A stretch of 32,730 bases of DNA from Bacillota bacterium (GTDB lineage Bacteria; Bacillota; Clostridia; Christensenellales; CAG-138): positions 1 to 32,730 of the forward strand of contig JAEWYO010000078.1 of the NCBI GenBank assembly GCA_023395595.1, read 5' to 3'. Below are positions 1-6,694 of this stretch, in pieces. Under the pieces are notes generated by a model. The model was not told the DNA's origin. It saw nothing but the letters and a program-made list of their open reading frames with translations, and did no database searches. Both the position numbers and the translations under genes were made by a program. Each line of letters opens with the position of its first letter. Positions within the stretch are counted from its first letter, which is position 1.

Positions 1-830
1 GGTACGCCCCATTCGCGCAGGAGGGTGAGCACGCTATCGCGCGTGATGCCGGGCAGTATCGTGCCCGCAAGTGGGGCGGTGATCACTTCGTCGCCGATGA
101 CGAAGAACGCGTTGGAGGAGCCGACTTCCTCAATATACTTGTGCTCGTGCGCATCGAGCCAGAGCACGTCGTTGCAGTCGCATGCATACGCCTTTTGCGA
201 GGCGCGGAGGCTGCCCGCGTAGTTGCCGCCGACCTTGGCATAGCCGGTGCCGCCGTGCGCAGCGCGGATGTATTCATCCTCCACGAAGATGCGCGTGGTG
301 GAGAGCTTGCCGCGGTTTGCCGCATAGTACGGGCCGGACGGGCAGAGGATGATCATAAAGCGGAAATGATGCGCGGACTTCACGCCTAGCGCGGGATCGT
401 CCGCAATGATGAACGGGCGGATGTAGAGCGAGGTAAAGGGCGCATCCGGCACCCAATCCTTGTCCTCGTGCACGGTCGCTTTGACGGCGGCAACGAAGAG
501 TTCCTCGTCCATCTGGGGCATACAGATGCGCTCGTTGGTGCGGTTGAGGCGGCGCGCGTTCATCTCCGGACGGAAGAGCAGGACATCGCCGCTGGCGGTC
601 TTGTACGCCTTCATGCCCTCAAACATCATCTGGGCATAGTGCAGAACGCTCGAAGCCGGGCTGATGAGGATATCGCCGTAGGGAATGATGCGCCCGTCGT
701 GCCAGCCCTGTCCTTCGTCATAGTCCATGACGAACATGTGGTCGGTAAACTGTTTGCCAAACACCAGCTCGTTGGGATCGGGCTTGGGCTTGAGGTTGGG
801 GTTTCTGGTCACCGGAAATGTGTAACTCAT
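1..830 (-). CDS. ilvE: Branched-chain amino acid aminotransferase, 3' end outside window
   Basis: PLP-dependent transaminase that interconverts Val, Leu and Ile with their 2-oxoacids. The reading frame opens with ATG at 830, behind an AGGAGA ribosome binding site, and is open through position 1. About 276 N-terminal codons of a roughly 350-residue family are present and the C-terminus is missing. Family marks seen are an FEGMKAY segment near residues 70-76, the R-PF-IADD stretch near 138-145, the PLP lysine in GYAKVGGNYAGS (about Lys199), and the later EVGSSNAFF and LPGITRDS motifs. These fit the class IIa (long) BCAT type. It lies downstream of the T-box-controlled nitrilase gene on the same strand, and I see no separate strong promoter in the gap, so co-transcription is likely. 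The gap is filled by a repeat described separately. Confidence 0.95.
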   Translation of the reverse strand, partial: MSYTFPVTRNPNLKPKPDPNELVFGKQFTDHMFVMDYDEGQGWHDGRIIPYGDILISPASSVLHYAQMMFEGMKAYKTASGDVLLFRPEMNARRLNRTNERICMPQMDEELFVAAVKATVHEDKDWVPDAPFTSLYIRPFIIADDPALGVKSAHHFRFMIILCPSGPYYAANRGKLSTTRIFVEDEYIRAAHGGTGYAKVGGNYAGSLRASQKAYACDCNDVLWLDAHEHKYIEEVGSSNAFFVIGDEVITAPLAGTILPGITRDSVLTLLREWGV

Positions 831-895
831 CTCATGTCTCCTCTGCTGTTTCTCTCATATTTACTGCCTGTCGTCTCTCTGGCTGATCGCACCAT

Positions 896-1046
896 AGAGT
901 TCTGGCCTGCGGTCAAATTGGGATTTTTTTATTATGCATTTGTTTTCAACAAACCATAATGGGATCTGGCCTGCGGTCTAAAGGGGTTTTATCTATTATG
1001 GGTTTGTATGACACAACCCATAATAGAGTTCTGGCCTGCGGTCAAT
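896..1046 (-). repeat. Three-copy 64-bp repeat from the nitrilase 3' end
   Basis: The 14-mer TCTGGCCTGCGGTC occurs at 901-914, 965-978 and 1030-1043, a period of 64-65 bp. Between copies lie imperfect inverted repeats, with ATTATG at one side and CATAAT at the other: 931-960 and 995-1024. The copy at 1030-1043 lies inside the nitrilase gene and encodes DRRPEL of its C-terminus. The other two copies are non-coding or encode short out-of-context DRRP peptides before ilvE. It could be a local tandem duplication or a small palindromic element. Confidence 0.85.
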
Positions 1047-1799
1047 AAAAACTGTGAGTTCTTTTCGAATGCGCTCTTGCGTGGCAAAATCAATCTCAGC
1101 CGAAATCATCTTTTCCGTTCTCCCGGCGCGTGCAAGCACCTTGCCCATCGGGTCAACTATCGCACTCATACCGCCAAACGTCGTACCATTCGCCTCGCCG
1201 CAGCCGTTGCAGAGCGCCGCGAACACCTGCTCCTCAATCGCCCTTGCGCGCAACAAGGCCAGCATCTGTCCGGTTGCAACCTTTCTCCACTCAGCGGGAA
1301 TAAACAGCACCTTCGCGCCGCTGAGCGCCAACGCACGCGAGAGTTCCCCGAAGCGCAGGTCGTAGCAAATCAGGATTCCGCACGTTACGCCGTCAAGCGA
1401 AAAGGTGACGATCCTGTCTCCCGCCGCATACGCCTCACCTTCACCCGATGGCGAGAAGAGATGCGTTTTGTCGTATTCGGCGATGCAATCGCCCGCGCGG
1501 TCGAATATGTATGCCGTGTTGTAGAGCGCGCCGCCTTTTTGCGTCAACACGCTTCCGGCGACGATGTTCACGCGGAGTTCTCCGGCGAGCTTGCCGATTT
1601 GCTCACGCGTGCGCGCGCCGTCGATGTCCGCCTGCATTCTATCGATGTGCTTGGGCGCAAAGCCCGTGTTCCAGAGCTCGGGCAGGAGGATGACATCCGG
1701 CTTGCGCTTTGCGGCGCGTTTAACGAGCATCTCAACGCGGATAATGTTGACCTCCGGCTGACCCGCGCGGACATTCATTTGAATACAGGAAATCTTCAT
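996..1799 (-). CDS. Carbon-nitrogen hydrolase (nitrilase superfamily, omega-amidase-like)
   Basis: Cytoplasmic amidase of the nitrilase superfamily, 267 residues, the usual size. The catalytic triad is visible: Glu41 in LLPELWN, Lys111 in EYDKTHLF and Cys145 in ILICYDLRF. The overall pattern resembles omega-amidase/MtnU-type enzymes, which hydrolyse the amide of 2-oxoglutaramate or similar 2-oxoacid amides formed by transamination; the substrate here is inferred. I chose ATG 1799 because it follows an AAGGAGG site; an upstream in-frame start at 1838 has no such support. The C-terminal DRRPELY is typical of the family, but the last residues are encoded by a 64-bp repeat unit and run into its hairpin. 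It lies between a T-box leader and ilvE, which suggests a role linked to amino acid transamination. Confidence 0.88.
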   Translation of the reverse strand: MKISCIQMNVRAGQPEVNIIRVEMLVKRAAKRKPDVILLPELWNTGFAPKHIDRMQADIDGARTREQIGKLAGELRVNIVAGSVLTQKGGALYNTAYIFDRAGDCIAEYDKTHLFSPSGEGEAYAAGDRIVTFSLDGVTCGILICYDLRFGELSRALALSGAKVLFIPAEWRKVATGQMLALLRARAIEEQVFAALCNGCGEANGTTFGGMSAIVDPMGKVLARAGRTEKMISAEIDFATQERIRKELTVFIDRRPELYYGLCHTNP

Positions 1800-1876
1800 C
1801 CGCTGCCCTCCTTCCTCTAGGCTCTCTCCTGCTAGCATACACGAAAATCACAAGCAATCAAACGCCTAGTCTGTAT

Positions 1877-1914
1877 AAAAAACACCCATCCCAAGAATTA
1901 TCTTGAGACGGGTG
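1877..1914 (-). terminator. T-box terminator hairpin
   Basis: Minus-strand stem of 14 pairs, counting two G-U wobbles (arms 1901-1914 and 1883-1896, four-base loop), followed by a run of six U at 1877-1882. It lies just after the conserved T-box sequence and just before the nitrilase ribosome binding site, as expected for the terminator that uncharged tRNA binding prevents. Confidence 0.9.
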
Positions 1915-2175
1915 ATCCAAACACGATCTCGTACCCGCGGTACCACTCAATTTGCGCAGGGTTCTGCGCCGCTTTGCAGGCTCTGACAAGCCCTATGCCT
2001 TGACGCGGCATCTTCGGAAGGCTCTACTCAGGTGCGCGTTACCGCCCGCTTTTTCCAGTCTTCAGCTCGGAAGGGATAGGAACTTGAACCTGCACACCGC
2101 CGGGTTTCCACCCTCTCCGGCTCTCTAAACGCGGCTTGTCCGTCCGTCTTCGTCACAGCTTTTGTCTATGAAATT
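1877..2175 (-). promoter_or_regulatory. T-box leader RNA (tRNA-sensing riboswitch)
   Basis: Read on the minus strand, the leader of about 300 nt contains the conserved AGAGAGCCGG and GGTGGAAACC elements of stem I (around 2102-2131). The T-box core GAGTGGTACCGCG follows at about 1935-1949, then a terminator. A short GAAG/CTTC helix can be drawn next to the probable specifier loop. The triplets available there include ATC (Ile), CTA (Leu) and TTC (Phe), and I cannot fix which is read. Since the downstream genes are a nitrilase and ilvE, a branched-chain specifier would make sense, but that is inference. Confidence 0.9.
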
Positions 2176-2181
2176 TCCTGC

Positions 2182-2210
2182 ATAATATCAGCAATTCCAG
2201 CGTTTGTCAA
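2182..2210 (-). promoter_or_regulatory. Sigma-A promoter of the T-box operon
   Basis: Minus-strand -35 TTGACA (2205-2210), 17-base spacer, -10 TATTAT (2182-2187). Transcription would start near 2175, at the 5' edge of the T-box leader. Confidence 0.88.
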
Positions 2211-2283
2211 TGCATTTTTATGCCGCATACAACCCGATTGTACAATTTCCCACTTTGCTAGACAGTCACGCCGAGCTAGTCGA

Positions 2284-2895
2284 TTATCCAGCTTTGCGCG
2301 GGCGTGCGCTGGCGCACGTTTGGGCAGGCGCCTCTTGCTTTGCTTGCGCCGCCTCTTGTTTTCCAAGCGCAATTGCATGCTGATTTGCTTCCACCAGATG
2401 CGCTTTGTGCTTCGGTACCGTCTGCTCCAGCGCATGGCGCAGTTGGCTTTCGCTCAACGGCAGGCAGTCCAGCAAAAACGCACCGAGCAAGATCATGTTG
2501 GACAATCCCTCCAAGCCCGCATCTGCGGCCAGCCGCGTCGCAGGCAGCGCGCGCAGGCATACATCCTCCCGCTCCGGCATATCACGAATCAGCGATGCAT
2601 CAAATATGATTTCTCCGCCCGCACGAACGCGCGCTTGATACGCACTGAGCGAGGGTAAATTCATCGCGATGAGCACATCCGGCTCGCTCACCATCGGCGA
2701 ACCGATGGGTTCTTCACTCAGGATCACCGCGCAGTTGGCGGTGCCGCCGCGCATCTCCGGTCCGTAGGAGGGCAGCCACGTGACGTGTTTGCCGAGCAGC
2801 ACACCCGCGTGCGCAATGAGTTTGCCCAGAAAGAGCACGCCTTGTCCTCCAAACCCCGCGACGAGGATGCGCAGGGTTTCGTTTTCTTGCTGCAT
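2284..2895 (-). CDS. 2-oxoacid:ferredoxin oxidoreductase, gamma subunit
   Basis: Gamma domain/subunit of a CoA-acylating 2-oxoacid:ferredoxin oxidoreductase, 203 residues. Near the N-terminus it has the family pattern VAGFGGQGV (about residues 12-20). SYGPEMRGGTANC follows, the segment that in this family precedes the CoA-binding groove. The last 30-odd residues are rich in Ala, Gln and Lys and look like an unstructured tail not needed for the fold. The start ATG lies one base after the beta-subunit stop, and its ribosome binding site is inside the end of the beta gene, so the two are tightly coupled. It is the last gene of a delta-alpha-beta-gamma operon. Branched-chain 2-oxoacids are the favoured substrate by context, but 2-oxoglutarate cannot be excluded. 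Confidence 0.9.
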   Translation of the reverse strand: MQQENETLRILVAGFGGQGVLFLGKLIAHAGVLLGKHVTWLPSYGPEMRGGTANCAVILSEEPIGSPMVSEPDVLIAMNLPSLSAYQARVRAGGEIIFDASLIRDMPEREDVCLRALPATRLAADAGLEGLSNMILLGAFLLDCLPLSESQLRHALEQTVPKHKAHLVEANQHAIALGKQEAAQAKQEAPAQTCASARPRKAG

Positions 2896-2896
2896 A

Positions 2897-3646
2897 TTAT
2901 TCCATCCCCTTTCGGCTTGTGTCCTTGTAAACGCCCAGCGGATAATACGGAATCATCGCTCTGTCAATCCACCCGAGCGCGTCCTTTGGCGTCATGCCCC
3001 AGTTCGTCGGGCAGGAAGACAGCACCTCCACCAGCGAAAAACCCTTGCCCTCAACTTGATTGCGAAACGCACGCTCAATCGCCTTTTTCGCAGCAAGCAC
3101 GTTCTTGGGAGAGTTCGCCGCAACGCGCGCGATGTAGGCCGGGCCATCAAGCTGGGCGAACATTTCGCAAACCTTCACCGGAAAACCGCAGAGCGCGGAG
3201 TCCCGCCCGTATGGCGATGTTTGCGTGGCCTGCCCCGGCAGCGAGGTCGGCGCCATCTGCCCGCCTGTCATACCGTAGACCGCGTTGTTGACGAAGATCA
3301 CCGTGATGTTCTCGCCGCGCGCTGCGGCGTGCACCGCCTCCGCCATGCCGATGCTCGCGAGGTCGCCATCCCCTTGGTAGGTGAAAACAATGCTGTCGGG
3401 ATTTGCGCGCTTGAGTCCGGTTGCAACGGCTGGCGCGCGCCCGTGCGCGGCGACGGTCATGTCCAGATTGAAATAGTTGTAAGCCAGCACGGAGCACCCG
3501 ACGGGAGCCACGCCAACCGTGCGCCCCTCGATTCCCAGCGCGTCGATGGCTTCCCCAACCAACCGGTGGATGATGCCGTGTGTGCAGCCGGGGCAATAGT
3601 GCGTTTGTGTATCAGTCATGGACTGCGGTTTGCGAAATGTCGTCAT
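2897..3646 (-). CDS. 2-oxoacid:ferredoxin oxidoreductase, beta (TPP-binding) subunit
   Basis: TPP-binding beta subunit, 249 residues. It shows CPGCTHG (Cys18 and Cys21). The TPP/Mg motif starts at GDGD (92-95) and ends at VNN (119-121), followed by YGMTGGQ. The subunit carries out decarboxylation of the 2-oxoacid and passes electrons to the ferredoxin-type subunit. ATG 3646 overlaps the alpha stop in an ATGA junction and has GGAGG upstream. A second in-frame ATG at 3619 is possible but lacks the coupling. A longer open frame upstream of 3646 overlaps the alpha gene and is a shadow. Order and overlaps support a single complex made from one mRNA. Confidence 0.92.
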   Translation of the reverse strand: MTTFRKPQSMTDTQTHYCPGCTHGIIHRLVGEAIDALGIEGRTVGVAPVGCSVLAYNYFNLDMTVAAHGRAPAVATGLKRANPDSIVFTYQGDGDLASIGMAEAVHAAARGENITVIFVNNAVYGMTGGQMAPTSLPGQATQTSPYGRDSALCGFPVKVCEMFAQLDGPAYIARVAANSPKNVLAAKKAIERAFRNQVEGKGFSLVEVLSSCPTNWGMTPKDALGWIDRAMIPYYPLGVYKDTSRKGME

Positions 3647-4704
3647 GCGTATGCCTCCGCTGCCCGTTCGATGGCGCGCAGCACCTCTTCCGGCGTGAGT
3701 ATCACACCGCCCACGCGGGAGACGAGCGACACAGGCCGCGTGCAGCGCACCGCCAGTTCGATATCCTGTATCATCTGCCCCATCGACAGCTCGACGGATA
3801 AAAACTGTTTCACGTGACTTGCCGCCTGCCGCAGCGCGTCCGCCGGAAACGGCCAGAGCGTAATTGGACGAATCATGCCCGCGCGGATGCCCTTTTCGCG
3901 CGCGGCGGACACCGCGCTCCGGCTCACGCGCGCGGAGATGCCGTAGGCAATCAGGCAAATCTCCGCGTCGTCCATCAGAAACGCTTCAAAATCTGTCTCG
4001 CGTTGTTCCACGAGCGCATAGCGCGCAAAACGGGATAGGTTCTTCTCCTCCAGCTCCGCCGGAGAAAGATAGAGCGACGTGACGATGTTCTTTCCCCGCT
4101 TGCCCTGCGTGCCCGTCAACGCCCACGGTTTTGCGATATTGAGCGGCATAGCGGATTCCAGCGAAACGGGCTCCATCATCTGCCCGATGGTACCGTCGGC
4201 TAAAATCATCGCCGTCATTTGATATTGATCCGCGAGGTCGAAGCCTCGTATGGTCAGCGTCGCCATCTCCTGCACGCTCGCGGGCGCCAGCACGATATTG
4301 CGAAAATCTCCATGCCCGCCGCCGCGCGTCGCCTGCATATAGTCGGATTGGGAGGGTTGAATGCCACCGAGTCCCGGCCCCGCGCGCTGCACGTTGACCA
4401 CCAGCGCGGGAAGATCGCTTCCCGCGAGATAGGAAAGCCCCTCACTTTTGAGCGAGATTCCGGGGCTCGAGGAACTTGTCATCGTCCGTTTGCCCGCGCA
4501 GCTTGCGCCATAGACCATATGAATCGCGGCGACCTCGCTCTCCGCCTGCAAAAAAACGCCGCCAACCTCCGGCATGCGCTTTGCCAGATAGGCCCCAATC
4601 TCCGTCTGTGGCGTGATCGGATAGCCGAAATAATGCCGGCATCCCGCCTGAATTGCCGCCTCGGCAAGGGCTTCGTTGCCCTTCATCAAAATCGGTTCTG
4701 TCAT
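3643..4704 (-). CDS. 2-oxoacid:ferredoxin oxidoreductase, alpha subunit (VorB-like)
   Basis: Alpha subunit, 353 residues, matching the length of the stand-alone VOR/KOR type. Visible features are GYPITPQTE near residues 28-36, the SPGISLKSEG stretch near 78-87, QRAGPGLGG near 105-113, and the C-terminal transketolase-like half with IRPITLWPFP. The subunit forms the substrate pocket with beta. I chose ATG 4704 because GAGGAGGAG lies just upstream; the frame extends further, to 4737, only by overlapping the ferredoxin gene. The ilvE gene a few kilobases downstream favours 3-methyl-2-oxobutanoate and related branched-chain 2-oxoacids. The sequence alone does not exclude 2-oxoglutarate. Confidence 0.92.
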   Translation of the reverse strand: MTEPILMKGNEALAEAAIQAGCRHYFGYPITPQTEIGAYLAKRMPEVGGVFLQAESEVAAIHMVYGASCAGKRTMTSSSSPGISLKSEGLSYLAGSDLPALVVNVQRAGPGLGGIQPSQSDYMQATRGGGHGDFRNIVLAPASVQEMATLTIRGFDLADQYQMTAMILADGTIGQMMEPVSLESAMPLNIAKPWALTGTQGKRGKNIVTSLYLSPAELEEKNLSRFARYALVEQRETDFEAFLMDDAEICLIAYGISARVSRSAVSAAREKGIRAGMIRPITLWPFPADALRQAASHVKQFLSVELSMGQMIQDIELAVRCTRPVSLVSRVGGVILTPEEVLRAIERAAEAYA

Positions 4705-4714
4705 GCTCTCCTCC

Positions 4715-4921
4715 TCACTTTGCGATGCTGATCGCACAATCGGGACACATCAGCGCGCAAAAGCTGCATCCCGTGCAGCGGGAAATATCTATCATCTGCG
4801 CGGGTGAGTGTCCTTTCTGGTTGATCGTGTTCGGGTCGATGCGGAGGATTTGCTTTGGGCAGGCATCCACGCAAAGGCCGCAACCTTTGCAGTATTCCGC
4901 CTGAATGCTCCAATGTATCAT
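4715..4921 (-). CDS. 2-oxoacid:ferredoxin oxidoreductase, delta (2[4Fe-4S] ferredoxin) subunit
   Basis: Small ferredoxin-like subunit of 68 residues with two cluster motifs: CKGCGLCVDACPK and CTGCSFCALMCPDC. It accepts electrons from the TPP-bearing subunit and hands them to free ferredoxin, or the reverse. Start ATG 4921 has an AGGAG about 12 bases upstream, and it removes an unlikely polar extension that an upstream start at 4987 would add. It is the first gene of the operon, 10 bases before alpha, downstream of a promoter with palindromic operators. Confidence 0.92.
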   Translation of the reverse strand: MIHWSIQAEYCKGCGLCVDACPKQILRIDPNTINQKGHSPAQMIDISRCTGCSFCALMCPDCAISIAK

Positions 4922-5008
4922 GTGTTTTTTGTTCTCCTGTTGTGTTTGCTTGGGGGAATTCAAACTTTGTGGCATCATACAACGCAAAATTCAACGTTTC
5001 CTCAAATG

Positions 5009-5023
5009 GTTAGTAGTGCTAAC
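5009..5023 (-). promoter_or_regulatory. Downstream copy of GTTAG-N5-CTAAC operator
   Basis: On the plus strand, GTTAGTAGTGCTAAC. It differs by one base from the copy at 5082-5096 and lies 73 bp away from it, in the leader of the oxidoreductase operon. The regulator is not in this window as far as I can tell. Confidence 0.6.
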
Positions 5024-5081
5024 TATAAGGGAACATGGATTGCGCACTTCGCGCCGTTTGCATCCCCTATCAGCCATTATT

Positions 5082-5096
5082 GTTAGTAGTCCTAAC
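5082..5096 (-). promoter_or_regulatory. Operator at transcription start of the oxidoreductase operon
   Basis: GTTAGTAGTCCTAAC on the plus strand, an inverted repeat of GTTAG with a five-base centre. It begins one base downstream of the -10 box, so a bound protein would block the start site. Confidence 0.65.
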
Positions 5097-5097
5097 C

Positions 5098-5126
5098 ATT
5101 ATAGCCACTTCTGTACGGTTTCGCAA
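5098..5126 (-). promoter_or_regulatory. Promoter of the 2-oxoacid oxidoreductase operon
   Basis: Minus-strand -35 TTGCGA (5121-5126), 17-base spacer, perfect -10 TATAAT (5098-5103). The 5' leader to the first gene is about 170 nt. The rest of the gene-free stretch 4922-5280 holds two operators, a small GGCGGAT/ATCCGCC hairpin (5175-5191) and the murI terminator. Confidence 0.8.
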
Positions 5127-5226
5127 CTGCGTTAAACTGACTAGGCAAGGATTCAGGATTTGTCTGAGACCGCGGGCGGATGCTATCCGCCGTACCCTAC
5201 CCCAGTGTTCAGCTTCGCAACCCGAC

Positions 5227-5257
5227 AAAAAAAGAAGCAGGCGTTTCATCCTGCTTC
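5227..5257 (-). terminator. Intrinsic terminator after murI
   Basis: Perfect 8-bp stem GAAGCAGG/CCTGCTTC (5234-5241 and 5250-5257), eight-base loop, followed on the minus strand by seven U (5227-5233). Confidence 0.92.
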
Positions 5258-5280
5258 CCGACGTATCAGATTCGCTTTGA

Positions 5281-6096
5281 TCAATAGTTCTCAATCGCGA
5301 TGCGCTCCACGCGATCGGAAATGTCTTTGCCGAGAAAGAGCTTTGCCGTCGCGGCGAAATCCTCCGCGCTGTCGCTGGCATAATAGCGGCGCAATCCACC
5401 TCGTGCGGGATCGTTGAGGCGATCCTGCTGCGCCAGCAGGTCGGCCGCAGCGCGCGCCGCCTCTTCGCCGGAGTCAATCAACGTTACCCCTGCGCCCATA
5501 TAGTCGGAGATCACGTCCATCAGCAGCGGATAGTGCGTGCAGCCGAGTACGAGCGTATCCACGCCCGCGGCCTTCACGGGGGCAAGATATTCCTCCACAA
5601 CGCGCTCGGTCACCAAATCCCCGCGATGCACCCGCCCGTCCTCGACGAGCGGAACCAGCAACGGGCATGCCTTCGCGGTCAGCTTCGCCTCCGGCAGTAA
5701 TGCCGAGATCGCCGCATCGTACGCGCCGCTGCGAATCGTCGCCTTAGTGCCGATGATGCCGATGTTGCCCGTTTTCGTGACCGATGCCGCCGCTTTTGCC
5801 GCGGGTTGCACCACGCCGAGAATCGGTAGATCGTTTTCGCGCTTGAGCACGTCCAGCGCGGTGGTGCTCACCGTGCCGCAGGCAATCACGATCGCCTTGA
5901 GGTCAAAACTGCGCAAAAACGCGACATCCTGCCGCGCATAGCGGACGATGGTCTCCACCGAACGCCCGCCGTAAGGCACGCGACCGGTGTCGCCAAAATA
6001 CACGATGTCTTCACCCGGCAGCAGACGAATCATCTGCCGCACGCAGGTCAGCCCGCCCATACCAGAATCGAACACACCGATGGGTCTTGTATCCAT
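5281..6096 (-). CDS. murI: Glutamate racemase
   Basis: Makes D-glutamate for peptidoglycan by cofactor-independent racemisation, in the cytoplasm. The protein has 271 residues, the normal size. The N-terminal GVFDSGMGG motif supplies Asp10 and Ser11, and YFGDTGRVPYG follows. The two catalytic cysteines are in IACGTVS (Cys73) and LGCTHYPLL (Cys186). In most MurI proteins the first motif reads ACNT; here Gly replaces Asn, a variant worth noting although the cysteine is intact. I prefer ATG 6096 because GAGG lies seven bases upstream; a GTG two codons earlier is too close to that site. A terminator-like hairpin sits directly before the ribosome binding site. Confidence 0.95.
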   Translation of the reverse strand: MDTRPIGVFDSGMGGLTCVRQMIRLLPGEDIVYFGDTGRVPYGGRSVETIVRYARQDVAFLRSFDLKAIVIACGTVSTTALDVLKRENDLPILGVVQPAAKAAASVTKTGNIGIIGTKATIRSGAYDAAISALLPEAKLTAKACPLLVPLVEDGRVHRGDLVTERVVEEYLAPVKAAGVDTLVLGCTHYPLLMDVISDYMGAGVTLIDSGEEAARAAADLLAQQDRLNDPARGGLRRYYASDSAEDFAATAKLFLGKDISDRVERIAIENY

Positions 6097-6112
6097 TGCC
6101 ACACCTCAAACC

Positions 6113-6140
6113 AAAAAACGAGCAAGCGCGGCTTGCCCGT
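6113..6140 (-). terminator. Terminator hairpin just before the murI ribosome binding site
   Basis: Minus-strand stem of 10 pairs, one of them G-U (arms 6131-6140 and 6118-6127), three-base loop, followed by six U. It lies downstream of a candidate promoter (-10 at 6173-6178) and ends only a few bases before the murI ribosome binding site. Any murI mRNA from this promoter must read through it. It may instead be mainly the terminator of the DUF2000 gene. Confidence 0.75.
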
Positions 6141-6172
6141 TTCAAAAAATTGCGTCGGAAACTCGCTCCCGT

Positions 6173-6178
6173 ATTATA
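6173..6178 (-). promoter_or_regulatory. Extended -10 promoter candidate for murI
   Basis: Minus strand TGA-TATAAT, an extended -10 element with a perfect hexamer. No good -35 hexamer is seen (ATGTAA at 16 bases). Confidence 0.55.
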
Positions 6179-6213
6179 TCACATTTTTGCGGTTTTACAT
6201 CCGGTTGGTTGTA

Positions 6214-6639
6214 TTATGCCCGCAGCAGCGGCAGCATACCCGTGAGGCGATTGATCTTCTTTTTCTCGCCAAACAGCGCGATACCCAGATATGCGAATTC
6301 ACGCTCTGCCGTTTCGGCGGCTTTTTGCGCATAGTCGGCATAGACGTTGATCTTTTGCGCCACGTCGGAAAAGTCGATCACCGTCAACCCCGCAAAATCC
6401 GGCTCATACAGCCTTAGACGCAGATCGCGCAGCAGCGCTTCGTCGCCTTTGAGCATCGAGATCGGATAGGTGCTGATGCCCGCGTGGACACGCCCTGTTG
6501 CGTCCGCCACGTCCGCGCCGACCATTTGCGGGTGTAGTTGCCCGATGCTGATGCCGAGCATCGCGGCGGTGTTGGCAATCAGCCCCAGCGGCAGCGCGGC
6601 ATCGATCACCATCACGCATTTTTGTTCCGGTTCGTTCAT
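6214..6639 (-). CDS. DUF2000 family protein
   Basis: Cytoplasmic protein of 141 residues. The pattern KCVMVIDAALPLGLIANTAA at the N-terminus, then GADVADATGRVHAGI, matches my recollection of DUF2000, a small family of unknown biochemical function with an alpha/beta fold. No catalytic residues can be named. ATG 6639 has AGAGGAG about a dozen bases upstream. It follows the AraC-type gene by 55 bp on the same strand, with a small ATTCGG/CCGAAT hairpin and no U-run between, so the two are probably co-transcribed. Confidence 0.75.
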   Translation of the reverse strand: MNEPEQKCVMVIDAALPLGLIANTAAMLGISIGQLHPQMVGADVADATGRVHAGISTYPISMLKGDEALLRDLRLRLYEPDFAGLTVIDFSDVAQKINVYADYAQKAAETAEREFAYLGIALFGEKKKINRLTGMLPLLRA

Positions 6640-6694
6640 GTTCTCTCTGTTCTCCTCTTATCATCGAGCCTATTCGGAGAAACCGAATGTGCTT

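Noticed and set aside
468..959. 163-codon plus-strand frame opposite ilvE
   Set aside because: Antisense shadow of a well-supported ilvE frame; its sequence shows no family marks and its end runs through the repeat.
2237..2246. ATTGTACAAT palindrome upstream of the T-box promoter
   Set aside because: Single 10-bp palindrome outside the promoter core with no second copy seen; could occur by chance.
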